A stretch of 64,000 nt of DNA from JAGWBJ01 sp034423015 (GTDB taxonomy: Bacteria; Chloroflexota; Dehalococcoidia; Lucifugimonadales; JAGWBF01). Where the stretch lies: the NCBI GenBank assembly GCA_034423015.1, contig DAOUJG010000055.1:16486-80485 (forward strand). Direction: 5' to 3'. Below, piece by piece: positions 50,361-58,833 of the stretch. Made by a program: the position numbers and the translations under genes. The first letter of the stretch is position 1, and every line of letters starts with the position of its first letter. The notes beneath the pieces were generated by a model, which saw only the letters and a program-made list of their open reading frames with translations, searched no databases and was not told the origin of the DNA.

Positions 50361-51299
50361 TCAGACGCTCACCAGTCTGGGTGTCGCGATGGTGGACCAG
50401 TGGATGTATTTGGGGTTCCTGCCCACGACTATATCGAAGTACAGGTCTCGCAGCCTGGAGGAGACGGGTCCGGCCGAGCCGTCCCCGATCCGGCGGCTAT
50501 CCACCTCGACCACGGGAGTCAGGTGGGCGGCGGTGCCTGTGAGGAAGCACTCATCGGCGACGTATATCTGGCTCCGGTCGATGCGGGTCTCGACCACGTC
50601 CAGGCCAAGCTCCGAGTGGGCAAGCTGCATGACCGTATCCCGGGTCACTCCCGGCAGCACGTTGTCCTCGATGGGCGGCGTGTAGATGCGGCCGTCGGCG
50701 ACCAGGAACAGGTTCTCTCCCGACCCCTCGCATACGTGGCCGTCCTGGTTCAGGATTATGGCCTCGTCGAAGCCCGCCAGGGTCGCCTCGGTCTTGGCCA
50801 GGATACTGTTGACGTACAGCCCGGATATCTTGAACCGTGCCGGCATCATCGCGTCGTCCACCCGCCGCCAGGAGGACGTGCAGCACCGGAGCACGTCGGT
50901 CCCCAGGTAGCTTCCGAAGGGCACCGCTACGAGACAGAAGTCACTCTCCAGGTCCTGCAGCTTGAGGTTGGCCACCACCTCGGCGCTCTTGTACGCCAGC
51001 GGACGTATGTACAGGTCCTGGGAGTAGCCGGAACGCTCCACCAGCTCGACGGTGATGCTGCAGAGCTCTTCCAGGGAGTAGGGGATGTCCAGCATCAGGA
51101 GCCGGCAGCCCCGGAGCATCCTCTCGTAGTGCTCCCGGAGGCGAAAGATGTGTATGGCGCCCTTCTCCTCGTTCCAGTTGCCCCGAACACCCTCGAACAC
51201 CCCGGTGCCGTAGTGCAGAGCATGGGTGGTGATGCTCACTCGGGCATCACTCAGCGGAACGTACTCACCGCGAAAGAAGGCGGTCGGAGTTGGGCTCAC
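50361..51299 (-). CDS. ilvE: Branched-chain amino acid aminotransferase
   Basis: A class IV PLP transaminase of 312 residues for Leu/Ile/Val synthesis and breakdown. It has HALHYGTGVFEGVRG, YIRPLAYKSAE, the PLP lysine in ARFKISGLYVNSILAKTEA, GSGENLFLV and LPGVTRDTV. D-amino-acid transaminase and aminodeoxychorismate lyase are related, but the FEGVRG and YIRPL segments fit IlvE. GTG 51299-51297 follows GGAGGTGAGAG; a good promoter lies upstream. Confidence 0.95.
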   Translation of the reverse strand: MSPTPTAFFRGEYVPLSDARVSITTHALHYGTGVFEGVRGNWNEEKGAIHIFRLREHYERMLRGCRLLMLDIPYSLEELCSITVELVERSGYSQDLYIRPLAYKSAEVVANLKLQDLESDFCLVAVPFGSYLGTDVLRCCTSSWRRVDDAMMPARFKISGLYVNSILAKTEATLAGFDEAIILNQDGHVCEGSGENLFLVADGRIYTPPIEDNVLPGVTRDTVMQLAHSELGLDVVETRIDRSQIYVADECFLTGTAAHLTPVVEVDSRRIGDGSAGPVSSRLRDLYFDIVVGRNPKYIHWSTIATPRLVSV

Positions 51300-51349
51300 C
51301 TCTCACCTCCACGTTAACCCTAGGGCGCTTTATCCCTGGGGCATCGGTA

Positions 51350-51378
51350 ATTATAATCAGCCACAGTCTATAAGGCAA
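51350..51378 (-). promoter_or_regulatory. ilvE promoter
   Basis: On the minus strand TTGCCT (51378-51373), 17 bp, and a perfect TATAAT (51355-51350). On the plus strand TATAAG (51369-51374) in the same stretch could serve the divergent ComEA-like gene, so the two promoters overlap. Confidence 0.65.
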
Positions 51379-51392
51379 TACGGCGGGGAGCA

Positions 51393-51989
51393 TTGATAAC
51401 CACGAAGACCGTAGCCGCAGCCTTCCTCACGGCCGCCCTCATCGCGGTCCTGGCAGGAGCCCTCGTGCTCATAGTAAGAGACGGAGAGGGCCCTCATGGC
51501 ACGGAGATATTTCTGCCCACCGCCACCCCCGTGCCCGAGCTCAAGGTGTACGTCAGTGGAGCGGTACGCCGTCCCGGCGTGTACACGATGCGCGACGGCG
51601 ACAGGCTGTCCGACGCTTTGGCCGCCTCGGGGGGCGCCTCACAAGACGCCCAGATGGCCTGCGTGAACCTAGCCATGCGGGTGCAGGACGAGGACCACTA
51701 TCACGTCCCCGGGGCCGGTGAGGCCTGTGCGGCCGGAGGGGGCTCCACGGCCCAGGAGGCCCGGCGGGAGGGCATCGACCTGAACACCGCCAGTCCCGAG
51801 GAGCTGGAGACGCTCCCCGGTATCGGGCCGGTCAAGGCCAGGGCCATCGTCGACTACAGGGAACAGGCCGGGGGCTTCGGGTCCGTCGCCCAGGTGATGG
51901 AGGTCACGGGAATAGGCCCCGCCACCTACGAGAGCATACGGGACCTGGTCTACGTCGAGCAGCAGCCGGCCAGTCAGCCACCCCCCTAG
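51393..51989 (+). CDS. ComEA-like protein (SLBB + helix-hairpin-helix)
   Basis: A 198-residue membrane-anchored protein: an N-terminal transmembrane helix (AAFLTAALIAVLAGALVLIV), an SLBB domain (VYVSGAVRRPGVYTMRDGDR) and a C-terminal helix-hairpin-helix DNA-binding domain (DLNTASPEELETLPGIGPVK, IVDYREQAGGF). ComEA proteins capture DNA outside the membrane during natural transformation. No other competence genes are nearby, so its role may be general. The start is TTG 51393 with GGGGAG 2-3 nt upstream. Its stop overlaps that of the MFS gene on the other strand by 4 nt. Confidence 0.9.
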   Translation: MITTKTVAAAFLTAALIAVLAGALVLIVRDGEGPHGTEIFLPTATPVPELKVYVSGAVRRPGVYTMRDGDRLSDALAASGGASQDAQMACVNLAMRVQDEDHYHVPGAGEACAAGGGSTAQEARREGIDLNTASPEELETLPGIGPVKARAIVDYREQAGGFGSVAQVMEVTGIGPATYESIRDLVYVEQQPASQPPP

Positions 51990-53305
51990 TCTGCCGAAGC
52001 TCTCGCATCGGGAGCCGGAGTCTCCCCCAGCGCCGCGATAATGGGGCGCCGGGAGCTCTCCATGGACAGGATGATCAGGCCCCCCGCCACACTGGTGAGG
52101 ACGGACAGCAGTATGGTGGTGTTGTAGTTGCCGAAGATAGCGTACAGCACCCCGCCGCTCCATCCGCCCAGGGCCATGCCTATCATGGCGCCGCAGGCCT
52201 GCCAGCCGAAGGAGCGGCCCATGGGCCCCGCTCCGAAGTACTGGCGGTTTATCACGGGAAAGCCCGATCCCTCGCCGCCGTACCCGATGCCGAAGACGAC
52301 GGCGAACAGGTAGAACTGCCACACGTCGCCGGCCCAGAACAAGAGGAGCACCGGAAGTCCCTGGAGCACGAACATGGCGGCCATGGTATCGCGGGCCCCG
52401 AACCGCTCGGCGGCCACCGGGGTCAGGAACCGGGTCAGTGCGCTCACCAGGGCCAGGGTGCTCAGCACTCCCGCGGCGCTTACCTCGTCGATGCCGGCCG
52501 CTACCGCGATCGGTATGATATAGATGAGGATGACGGCGTGGCCCACGCACCCCAGCAGGTGCACCCACACCAGCTTCCAGAAGGTGGCGGTGCCCTGCAT
52601 GCGGCGTCGGTAGGCTTCGATCTCCATCTTCTCCACCGCCGGGTCCCGCGGCGGTCTGGCCGGTCCTGCAGGGCCCGCGCCGTAGGGCCTCAGCCCCATA
52701 TCCGAGGGCCGGCTGCGGAACAGGAGCACCAGCCCCCCCATCAGCACTCCGCCGACCACCCCGATGGTCCAGAAACCCGTCCTCCAGTCCACGGAGGCCA
52801 TGAGCAGGCCTATGAGGATGGCCATCAGGGCGGGACCCAGCCCGTGGGAGGCCAGCATCAGCCCTACCCCCAAGCCCAGGCGGGTCCTGAACCAGGAGGT
52901 GACGGAGGTCAGTATGCCCACGCCGATGCAGGCGTGTGTGACCCCCAGCAGGAACCCGTAGGTTATCCAGATCTGCCACACCTGGGTGGTGAACCCCGTG
53001 GACACGGCGCCCAGCACGAAGGACACTACCCCCACGATGATCACCTTGCGGGCCCCGTACCGGTCCGTGGCCGCCCCCACCATGGGGGCCAGCACCGCGG
53101 CCGTGACGGCGGTGAGGGAGTACGACAGGGTGATGCCCGCCGGACTCCAGCCCATCTGCTCCTGCAGCGGCACCACCAGGACGCCGAAGACCAGGTTGAC
53201 CGAGCCGCCGGCCATGTTCAGCAAGACGGCGACGGCTATGATTACCCACGCGTAGTGGGGACCTCTCCTGACGGCGCTACGGGGGTCTGGGAGGGTGGGT
53301 CCCAT
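51986..53305 (-). CDS. MFS transporter
   Basis: A 439-residue, 12-helix major facilitator (oxalate/formate-antiporter-like group). The first loop has the DRYGARKV signature, and the long cytoplasmic loop lies at about 190-235. Helix 10-11 carries VINRQYFGAGPMGRSFGWQ, which is shared nearly intact by the MFS at 57457, so the two are paralogs. ATG 53305-53303 overlaps the SDR stop by 1 nt (TGATG), so transporter and dehydrogenase are translationally coupled and may act on one substrate, which is unknown. Confidence 0.9.
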   Translation of the reverse strand: MGPTLPDPRSAVRRGPHYAWVIIAVAVLLNMAGGSVNLVFGVLVVPLQEQMGWSPAGITLSYSLTAVTAAVLAPMVGAATDRYGARKVIIVGVVSFVLGAVSTGFTTQVWQIWITYGFLLGVTHACIGVGILTSVTSWFRTRLGLGVGLMLASHGLGPALMAILIGLLMASVDWRTGFWTIGVVGGVLMGGLVLLFRSRPSDMGLRPYGAGPAGPARPPRDPAVEKMEIEAYRRRMQGTATFWKLVWVHLLGCVGHAVILIYIIPIAVAAGIDEVSAAGVLSTLALVSALTRFLTPVAAERFGARDTMAAMFVLQGLPVLLLFWAGDVWQFYLFAVVFGIGYGGEGSGFPVINRQYFGAGPMGRSFGWQACGAMIGMALGGWSGGVLYAIFGNYNTTILLSVLTSVAGGLIILSMESSRRPIIAALGETPAPDARASAD

Positions 53306-54156
53306 CAGTGGAAGAGCAGGCCGCCGTTGACGTTGTAGGCCTGGCCCGTGATGTAGCCCGCGTCCTCGGATGCCAGGAAGGCGACCATGTTGGCGACGTC
53401 CTCCGACTCGGCAACCCGGCCCAGGGGGATCGCCTTGGAGGCAGCTTCCAGGATACCGGCCCGGAGGGAGTCCAGGGATACGCCCTCCTCCTCGGCCCTG
53501 GACCGCTCCCAGTAGCTGAGACGCCCGCTGTTGATGGATCCGGGGCACACGGCGTTCACCGTGATGCCGTGGGGGGCCAGGTCCAGCGCCGACGCCTGGG
53601 TGAGCCCGATGACGGCGAACTTGGATGCGGAGTAAGCGGCTCCCAGGGCGCTGGCCTGCTTGGCGGCGTTGGAAGCGATGTTGATGATGCGTCCACCGTT
53701 GCCCAGCCTCACCATCTCCCGACCGGCCGCCTTGGTGCACAGGAAGACCGCGGTGGAGTTGATGGCCATGAACTGGTCCCATACCTCCCTGGACAGCTCC
53801 GTCACGGGGACCCGGTCTCTACCGATGATGGCCCGGGCGTTGTTCACCAGGATGTCCAGCCTGCCAAACTCCTCCACTACCCGGGAGACTGTGTCCTCGA
53901 TCTGGTTGGCCCTGGCAAGGTCGCAGTAGATGGGCAGGCAGCGCCCGCCCAGGGAGCGCACCTCTTCGGCCACGGCGTCGATGCCTCCCCACTCGGTCCG
54001 CACCTCGGCGGGAGGCAGGTCCTCCGCTCCGCGGCGGATGTCCGTCACGGCGACGTCGGCCCCTTGGGAAGCCAGCTTGAGGGCGGTGGCCCGGCCCACG
54101 CCCCTCATTCCACCCGCGCCGGTCACCAGCGCCACCTTGCCCTCCAACGCCGCCAT
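53305..54156 (-). CDS. SDR-family oxidoreductase
   Basis: A 283-residue NAD(P)-dependent dehydrogenase with the Rossmann motif VTGAGGMRGVGRATA, an NNAR in place of NNAG, catalytic Ser in NIASNAA, YSASK (Tyr, Lys) and the C-terminal GYITGQAYNVNGG. It is of the FabG-like classical type, but its place with a transporter suggests catabolism rather than fatty-acid synthesis. ATG 54156-54154 has GGGAGG upstream. Confidence 0.92.
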   Translation of the reverse strand: MAALEGKVALVTGAGGMRGVGRATALKLASQGADVAVTDIRRGAEDLPPAEVRTEWGGIDAVAEEVRSLGGRCLPIYCDLARANQIEDTVSRVVEEFGRLDILVNNARAIIGRDRVPVTELSREVWDQFMAINSTAVFLCTKAAGREMVRLGNGGRIINIASNAAKQASALGAAYSASKFAVIGLTQASALDLAPHGITVNAVCPGSINSGRLSYWERSRAEEEGVSLDSLRAGILEAASKAIPLGRVAESEDVANMVAFLASEDAGYITGQAYNVNGGLLFH

Positions 54157-54182
54157 GTCTCACCTCCCTGCTCGTGGCAACA

Positions 54183-54211
54183 AGTGTAACGCATGGGTCT
54201 GTGTATTACAA
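54183..54211 (-). promoter_or_regulatory. Promoter of the SDR-MFS pair
   Basis: On the minus strand TTGTAA (54211-54206), 17 bp, TACACT (54188-54183). The predicted start near 54176 gives a ~20-nt leader. Confidence 0.5.
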
Positions 54212-54269
54212 CGCGCACGGGCGCGGGACTGCTGCACTACGGGCGGGGGACCACGGCCACGGGCGCGTC

Positions 54270-54298
54270 TTGCCACCAAATGGGGCCCGGGGTAGAAT
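54270..54298 (+). promoter_or_regulatory. Promoter of the hydantoinase-like gene
   Basis: TTGCCA (54270-54275), exactly 17 bp, TAGAAT (54293-54298): each hexamer has one mismatch. The predicted start near 54305 leaves an ~80-nt leader before ATG 54387. Confidence 0.6.
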
Positions 54299-54386
54299 AT
54301 GAGCGCCTTCAGCATGGACCCGGCCAGTCCCGGTGGCCGTAACTGGCCGCTCCACGCCCAAGAAGAGTCTGAGCAGGAGGAGAAGC

Positions 54387-55826
54387 ATGCTGGACCTGAT
54401 TATCAAGGGTGGCCGCGTCGTAACTCCCGAGGGAGTGGGGGAGATGGACATCGGGGTCCAGGGCGAGAGGATAGCCGCCGTGGCCCTGCCCGGGACCCTG
54501 GAGGTGGAGGCGGCCCGCACCATCGACGCCGCCGGCAAGATCGTCCTGCCCGGCGGCATCGAGCCCCACACCCACATCGGCATCCCGGTGCCCGAGGTTT
54601 GGGCCGGCAAGTCCGAGGTGATTACCCAGCCGCCCGAGGCGGCGAGCCGCGCCGCGGCCTTCGGCGGAGTCACCACCTTCATAGACTTCTCCGGCGAGCT
54701 TCCCATCACTCCCGGCGAGACCCCCTCCACCGAGCCCATCATGGAGCAGGTGGAGAAGCGGAAGAACGCCTTCACCGGCCATTCCTACACCGACTTCGCC
54801 TATCACCACATACTGGCCGGCGACGTCTCTCACCACACCATAGGGGAGATCCGGGAGGCGATCCAGGCGGGCCTGGCCAGCTTCAAGATATTCACAACCT
54901 TCCACGCCATACGGGTACCCTACGGCAACCTGATGGCCATATTCGAGGAGGTGGCCAAGGGCTCGGGCATCATGGCCGTCCACGCCGAAGACGACGACCT
55001 GGTGATGTACCAGACGGAGAAGCTGAAGCGGGAGGGGAACGACCAGGGCTACAACCTGCACCTAGTGCACAGCAACGTGTCCGAGGACCTGTCCTTCCGA
55101 AAGATAACGCGCATGGCCGAGCACACTGGCGTGGCCATCTACTTCGTCCACACCACGGCCAAGGAGGGGGTCCGGGCCATCGCCGAGGCGCGCTCCCGGA
55201 ACCAGCCCGTGTACGGTGAGGCCCTCCACAACTACCTGGAGTTCACCCACGAGGACTACAAGAAGCCCAACGGGACCAAGATACACACCTATCCGGCCAT
55301 CAAGTACGCCGAGGATAGGGACGCCCTGCAGCAGGGGTTGGTGGACGGGCCCATATGCACCACCGCCACCGACGAGTACACCACCAAGAAGGACGTCAAG
55401 TTCTTCGGCACCACCATCGAGTCCGTCTGCGGCGGCCACGCGGGAATCGAGACCCGCATGCCCGTCACCTGGGCCAAGCTGGTCAACACCGGGCGCATCA
55501 GCCTGGAGCGGTTCGCAGCCATCACGTCCACCAACGCCGCCAAGATCCTGGGCATGTACCCCAAGAAGGGGGCCATAGCCGTCGGCAGCGACGCCGACAT
55601 CTGCATCTGGGACCCCAACCTGAGCAAGAAGCTCACCCTGGACGACATGCACCACGACGGCGACTACTCCATATGGGAGGACTTCCAGTGTAACGGCTAC
55701 CCCGTGATGACCATCCTCAGGGGAAGGGTCATCGTGGAGGACGGCAAGCTCACGGGCAGCTCCTCCGACGGCAGGTGGATCAGCAGAAAGGTGGCGCCCA
55801 GCGTCCTGGCCAACCCGACGGTGTAG
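54387..55826 (+). CDS. Dihydropyrimidinase / hydantoinase-type amidohydrolase
   Basis: A 479-residue cyclic amidase. The binuclear metal site is complete: HTH in GGIEPHTHIG, the carboxylated Lys in LASFKIFTTF, His in AVHAEDDD, His in YFVHTTA and Asp in TTATDEYT. It opens rings such as dihydrouracil or hydantoins; the exact substrate is not set by these motifs. ATG 54387 has AGGAGGAGA just upstream; an in-frame start at 54333 is less likely. It is 93 bp before sat on the same strand and could share its transcript. Confidence 0.9.
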   Translation: MLDLIIKGGRVVTPEGVGEMDIGVQGERIAAVALPGTLEVEAARTIDAAGKIVLPGGIEPHTHIGIPVPEVWAGKSEVITQPPEAASRAAAFGGVTTFIDFSGELPITPGETPSTEPIMEQVEKRKNAFTGHSYTDFAYHHILAGDVSHHTIGEIREAIQAGLASFKIFTTFHAIRVPYGNLMAIFEEVAKGSGIMAVHAEDDDLVMYQTEKLKREGNDQGYNLHLVHSNVSEDLSFRKITRMAEHTGVAIYFVHTTAKEGVRAIAEARSRNQPVYGEALHNYLEFTHEDYKKPNGTKIHTYPAIKYAEDRDALQQGLVDGPICTTATDEYTTKKDVKFFGTTIESVCGGHAGIETRMPVTWAKLVNTGRISLERFAAITSTNAAKILGMYPKKGAIAVGSDADICIWDPNLSKKLTLDDMHHDGDYSIWEDFQCNGYPVMTILRGRVIVEDGKLTGSSSDGRWISRKVAPSVLANPTV

Positions 55827-55919
55827 TGGGCGCCGTCATCCCGTCCCAAGCCCTCTCCCGCCGGGTACGGAGCGACGCCCTCGGCCCGACGGGAGAAGGC
55901 CTCCACGGGGGCGGCCCCA

Positions 55920-57179
55920 ATGGTCGATAACGCGGTCGATAACGCCCTGCGGCCCCACGGCGGCAGGGTAGTCGAGCGGGTCGAGGACCCCCGCGCCGCA
56001 GTGGACCGCCTGCGGGGGCTCAAGACCCTCGCCGTCGACGGCCGCATAGCCGCGGAGTGCGTCAACATCGCCTACGGCTTCTTCTCGCCCCTCCAGGGTT
56101 TCATGGGGAAGGAGGACGTGGATGGCGTCTCGCGGGAGATGCGGCTGGCCAGCGGTTACGTCTGGAGCGTGCCCATCGTCTTGGACGTGTCCCGGGAAGA
56201 GGTTGCGGCGAAGGGTATAGGGACAGGAGAGACCCTTCTCCTGACCTTCGCCGGACAGCCGCTGGCGACCATCGACGTGGACCAGGTCTTCCCCTGGGAC
56301 CGGGACGAGATGGCCCGCAGCATCTACGGGACCACCGACGACAGGCACCCGGGGGTGCGGAGGACCCAGGGCCTCGGGGACCGGTTCCTGGGCGGCAACG
56401 TCACCCTGGTGAACCCGCCCGCCATCAGTCCCCCCTTCGACAGGTTCTGGCACACTCCACGGCAGCTTGGCGATCAGTTCGAGGCCGTAGGTTGGCGTCG
56501 AGTCGTCGCCCACCAGACCCGCAACGTCCCCCACGCCGGGCACGAGTGGATGATGAAGTCGGCGTGGTTCGCGGCGGGAGCCGACGGCGTCCTGGTCAAC
56601 GCGGTCATCGGGGAGAAGCGCGCCGGGGACTACATCGACGAGGCCATCGTCCTGGCCCACGACGCCCTGCGGACGGCAGGGTATTTCCGGGAAGAGACCC
56701 ACATGACATCCATCCTCCTGTGGGACATGCGGTACGCGGGACCCAGGGAGGCGGTGTTCCACGCCATAGTGCGGAAGAACCTGGGGTGCACCCACCACAT
56801 GTTCGGCCGGGACCATGCCGGGGTGGGCTCATTCTACGACCCCTACGCGTCCCACCGTATCTTCGACGAGCTCCCCGACATCGGAATAGAGCCCCTGCTG
56901 TCCCTGGAGTGGTGGCACTGCCCCAGGTGCGGGGGCGCAGCCTACTCGGGGCTGTGCGGCCACGAGGAGCAGAAGGAGGAGCTCAGCGGCACCTTCATGC
57001 GCAAGAGCCTGGAGAGCGGCGTCAGGCCCTCCCACCTGGCGTTCCGCTCCGAGGTGTTCGACCTGGTCACCGAATGCGCCGCCCGGTACGGGGGTGGCTC
57101 ATCCTTCGTTACCGAGAGCTACCTGCGCTCCAGGAACCCCGTCATGACAATGCCCCCCATGGAAGGGTGGGAGGAATAG
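55920..57179 (+). CDS. sat: ATP sulfurylase (sulfate adenylyltransferase)
   Basis: Interconverts sulfate + ATP and APS + pyrophosphate. The 419-residue homo-oligomeric type protein has YGFFSPLQGFMG, the QTRNVPHAGHEW motif (199-210; Q-x-R-N-x-x-H-x-x-H), GRDHAGVGSFYDPY, and a zinc-binding CPRCGG with a later Cys. With aprBA close by it fits a dissimilatory role: either APS formation for sulfate reduction or ATP recovery from APS during sulfite oxidation. ATG 55920; the ribosome-binding site is weak. No CysN/CysD or APS kinase is nearby. Confidence 0.95.
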   Translation: MVDNAVDNALRPHGGRVVERVEDPRAAVDRLRGLKTLAVDGRIAAECVNIAYGFFSPLQGFMGKEDVDGVSREMRLASGYVWSVPIVLDVSREEVAAKGIGTGETLLLTFAGQPLATIDVDQVFPWDRDEMARSIYGTTDDRHPGVRRTQGLGDRFLGGNVTLVNPPAISPPFDRFWHTPRQLGDQFEAVGWRRVVAHQTRNVPHAGHEWMMKSAWFAAGADGVLVNAVIGEKRAGDYIDEAIVLAHDALRTAGYFREETHMTSILLWDMRYAGPREAVFHAIVRKNLGCTHHMFGRDHAGVGSFYDPYASHRIFDELPDIGIEPLLSLEWWHCPRCGGAAYSGLCGHEEQKEELSGTFMRKSLESGVRPSHLAFRSEVFDLVTECAARYGGGSSFVTESYLRSRNPVMTMPPMEGWEE

Positions 57180-57202
57180 GGGATGTCGAGGGTCGCCCGC
57201 GC

Positions 57203-57232
57203 TGGACAACGAACTCGGGCTCCGGCTATAAT
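57203..57232 (+). promoter_or_regulatory. Promoter between sat and the MFS-aprBA genes
   Basis: TGGACA (57203-57208; one mismatch), 18 bp, and a perfect TATAAT (57227-57232). The predicted start is near 57239. It lies 24 bp after the sat stop and 225 bp before the MFS ATG, so MFS-aprB-aprA can be made separately from sat. Confidence 0.65.
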
Positions 57233-57238
57233 GGCCCG

Positions 57239-57384
57239 GCGTAAAAGCACGAGATTGCGGGAGGGCCCTTGGGCGTAACGAACGCTGGAGTCCCGTGTAG
57301 ACAGCGCACCCCGATGACAGGGGGCGCCCGTTAGAAGCGCTCCACCCGCAGGGAGGCCGCAGTTTCGAGGCCTCCTAGCTTTTG
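57239..57384 (+). ncRNA. Candidate structured leader RNA / small RNA upstream of MFS-aprBA
   Basis: Non-coding stretch between the promoter and the MFS gene that folds on paper into a closed multi-branch element. P1 pairs GCGGG (57257-57261) with CCCGC (57345-57349). Inside it P2 pairs GGGCG (57271-57275) with CGCCC (57325-57329). P2 encloses P3, CGCTG/CAGCG (57283-57287, 57302-57306), and P4, CCCC/GGGG (57309-57312, 57320-57323), forming a three-way junction. A terminator-like hairpin follows. GGGAGGGCC (57259-57267) could compete with GGAGGCC (57352-57358) for the GGCCTCC strand, a possible switch. I matched no known riboswitch class. It may instead be a short independent RNA. Confidence 0.45.
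57352..57384 (+). terminator. Intrinsic terminator-like hairpin before the MFS gene
   Basis: GGAGGCC (57352-57358), 10-nt loop, GGCCTCC (57369-57375), then TAGCTTTT. A perfect 7-bp GC stem with a short T-run inside the promoter-to-start interval of the MFS gene is the normal design of an attenuator, or the 3' end of a small RNA. Confidence 0.65.
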
Positions 57385-57456
57385 TACCGCCTCCGGCCGC
57401 CGGCCGGGGCGGATTTGTGCGAGATAGCAGGTACGTTGTCCACTACCTCGGAACCC

Positions 57457-58794
57457 ATGCCAAGGCCGGCTCCCACCCGGACGCCCTTCGGCATTCACTA
57501 CGGCTGGATAATCGTCGCCATACTGGCCATGGTGCAAGTGGTGGGCAGCTCCATAAGCATGGCGGCGGGGATAATGGTGCCGCCCCTCAACGACCCCGAG
57601 GGCGAGTTCGGCTGGAGCATAGGGCTCATCGGGGCGGCCATCGCCACATACTATCTGGTGGGCGCCCTGTTCGCCCCCGTCAGCGGCTGGCTGGGAGACC
57701 GGTACGGCGGCCGGCGGATGATGATAATGGCCGGGGCCCTGTACGCCACCAGCATGGTCCTCCTGGGCTTCGTCACCCAGGTGTGGCACTTCTTCCTTTT
57801 CTTCGGCCTGATGCTGGCCCTGACCCAGTCCATGGCCATGGTGCCCCTGATGGCGGCGGTCAGCGGCTGGTTCCGCCGCCGGTTGGGACTGGCGCTGGGG
57901 CTACTCTGGGGCGCCGGGGGCATAGGGACGGCCATCGTGGCTCCGATGATCGGATTCCTCATAGAGGCCGTCGGCTGGCAGGCCGCCTTCTGGAGCATCG
58001 GCATAGTGGGAGGGAGCGCGATCCTGCTGCTCACACCCGTCTACCGCAACCGGCCCGCCGACGTGGGTCTCAGACCCTACGGCACTTTGCGGAACGAGCC
58101 GCCACAGCCCGCCAAGGACCCGTGGCTGGAGGCCATCCGGCTCCGCATATTCAACCAGCACATGAGAAGGACAAGGGCCTTCTGGAACCTTCCCCTCATC
58201 CACGGGATGGGGTGCGCCGGGCACGGGATCGTGCTGGTCTACGCCATACCCATCGCCGTGGAACGGGGCATCGGCCTGGTGGACGCGGCGGTAATCCTCA
58301 CCCTGATATCGCTGGTGAGCATACCCAGCCGCATCATCACGCCCATCCTGGCAGAGCGCTACGGGGCGAAGCAGCTCATGGCCGCCTCCCTGCTCATACA
58401 GGGGCTGACGGTCTTCATGCTGTTCTGGGCCCAGGACCTGTGGGTCTTCTACGTCTTCGCGGCCCTCTTTGGAGTGGGCTTCGGGGGGGAGTGGACCGGC
58501 TACCTGGTCATCAACCGCCAGTACTTCGGGAACGGCCCCATGGGGAGTTGCTACGGGTGGCAGATGTCGGGAGCGCTGCTGGGCCACGCCTTCGTTACCG
58601 TGGTGGCCGGCTTGGTCATCTACGCCACCGGCTCCTTCGGGCCCGTACTCGTAATGTCCATCGCGGGCAGCCTGGCGGGCGTGCTGCTGATCCTGGCCCT
58701 GGAGCCCACGGGCCGGATGCTCATCCCCAACTGGGAACAGTCGCTGCCGCCCGAGGCCAGGTCCCCGTCGCCAAGTCCGGCGGCGGCGGACTAG
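57457..58794 (+). CDS. MFS transporter of the sat-apr cluster
   Basis: A ~445-residue, 12-helix transporter paralogous to the one at 51986-53305. It has HYGWIIVAILAMVQVVG (helix 1), GDRYGGRRMM in the first loop and VINRQYFGNGPMGSCYGWQ near helix 10. ATG 57457 is preferred: TTG codons at 57382 and 57436 are in frame, but the first lies in the terminator T-run. Placed between sat and aprBA and 39 bp ahead of aprB, it likely moves a substrate or product of the pathway such as sulfite, sulfate or an organosulfonate; that is inference. Confidence 0.88.
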   Translation: MPRPAPTRTPFGIHYGWIIVAILAMVQVVGSSISMAAGIMVPPLNDPEGEFGWSIGLIGAAIATYYLVGALFAPVSGWLGDRYGGRRMMIMAGALYATSMVLLGFVTQVWHFFLFFGLMLALTQSMAMVPLMAAVSGWFRRRLGLALGLLWGAGGIGTAIVAPMIGFLIEAVGWQAAFWSIGIVGGSAILLLTPVYRNRPADVGLRPYGTLRNEPPQPAKDPWLEAIRLRIFNQHMRRTRAFWNLPLIHGMGCAGHGIVLVYAIPIAVERGIGLVDAAVILTLISLVSIPSRIITPILAERYGAKQLMAASLLIQGLTVFMLFWAQDLWVFYVFAALFGVGFGGEWTGYLVINRQYFGNGPMGSCYGWQMSGALLGHAFVTVVAGLVIYATGSFGPVLVMSIAGSLAGVLLILALEPTGRMLIPNWEQSLPPEARSPSPSPAAAD

Positions 58795-58833
58795 TCTCCC
58801 GCTCTTGCAATCACCGCCGAGTGAGGTATTGAT

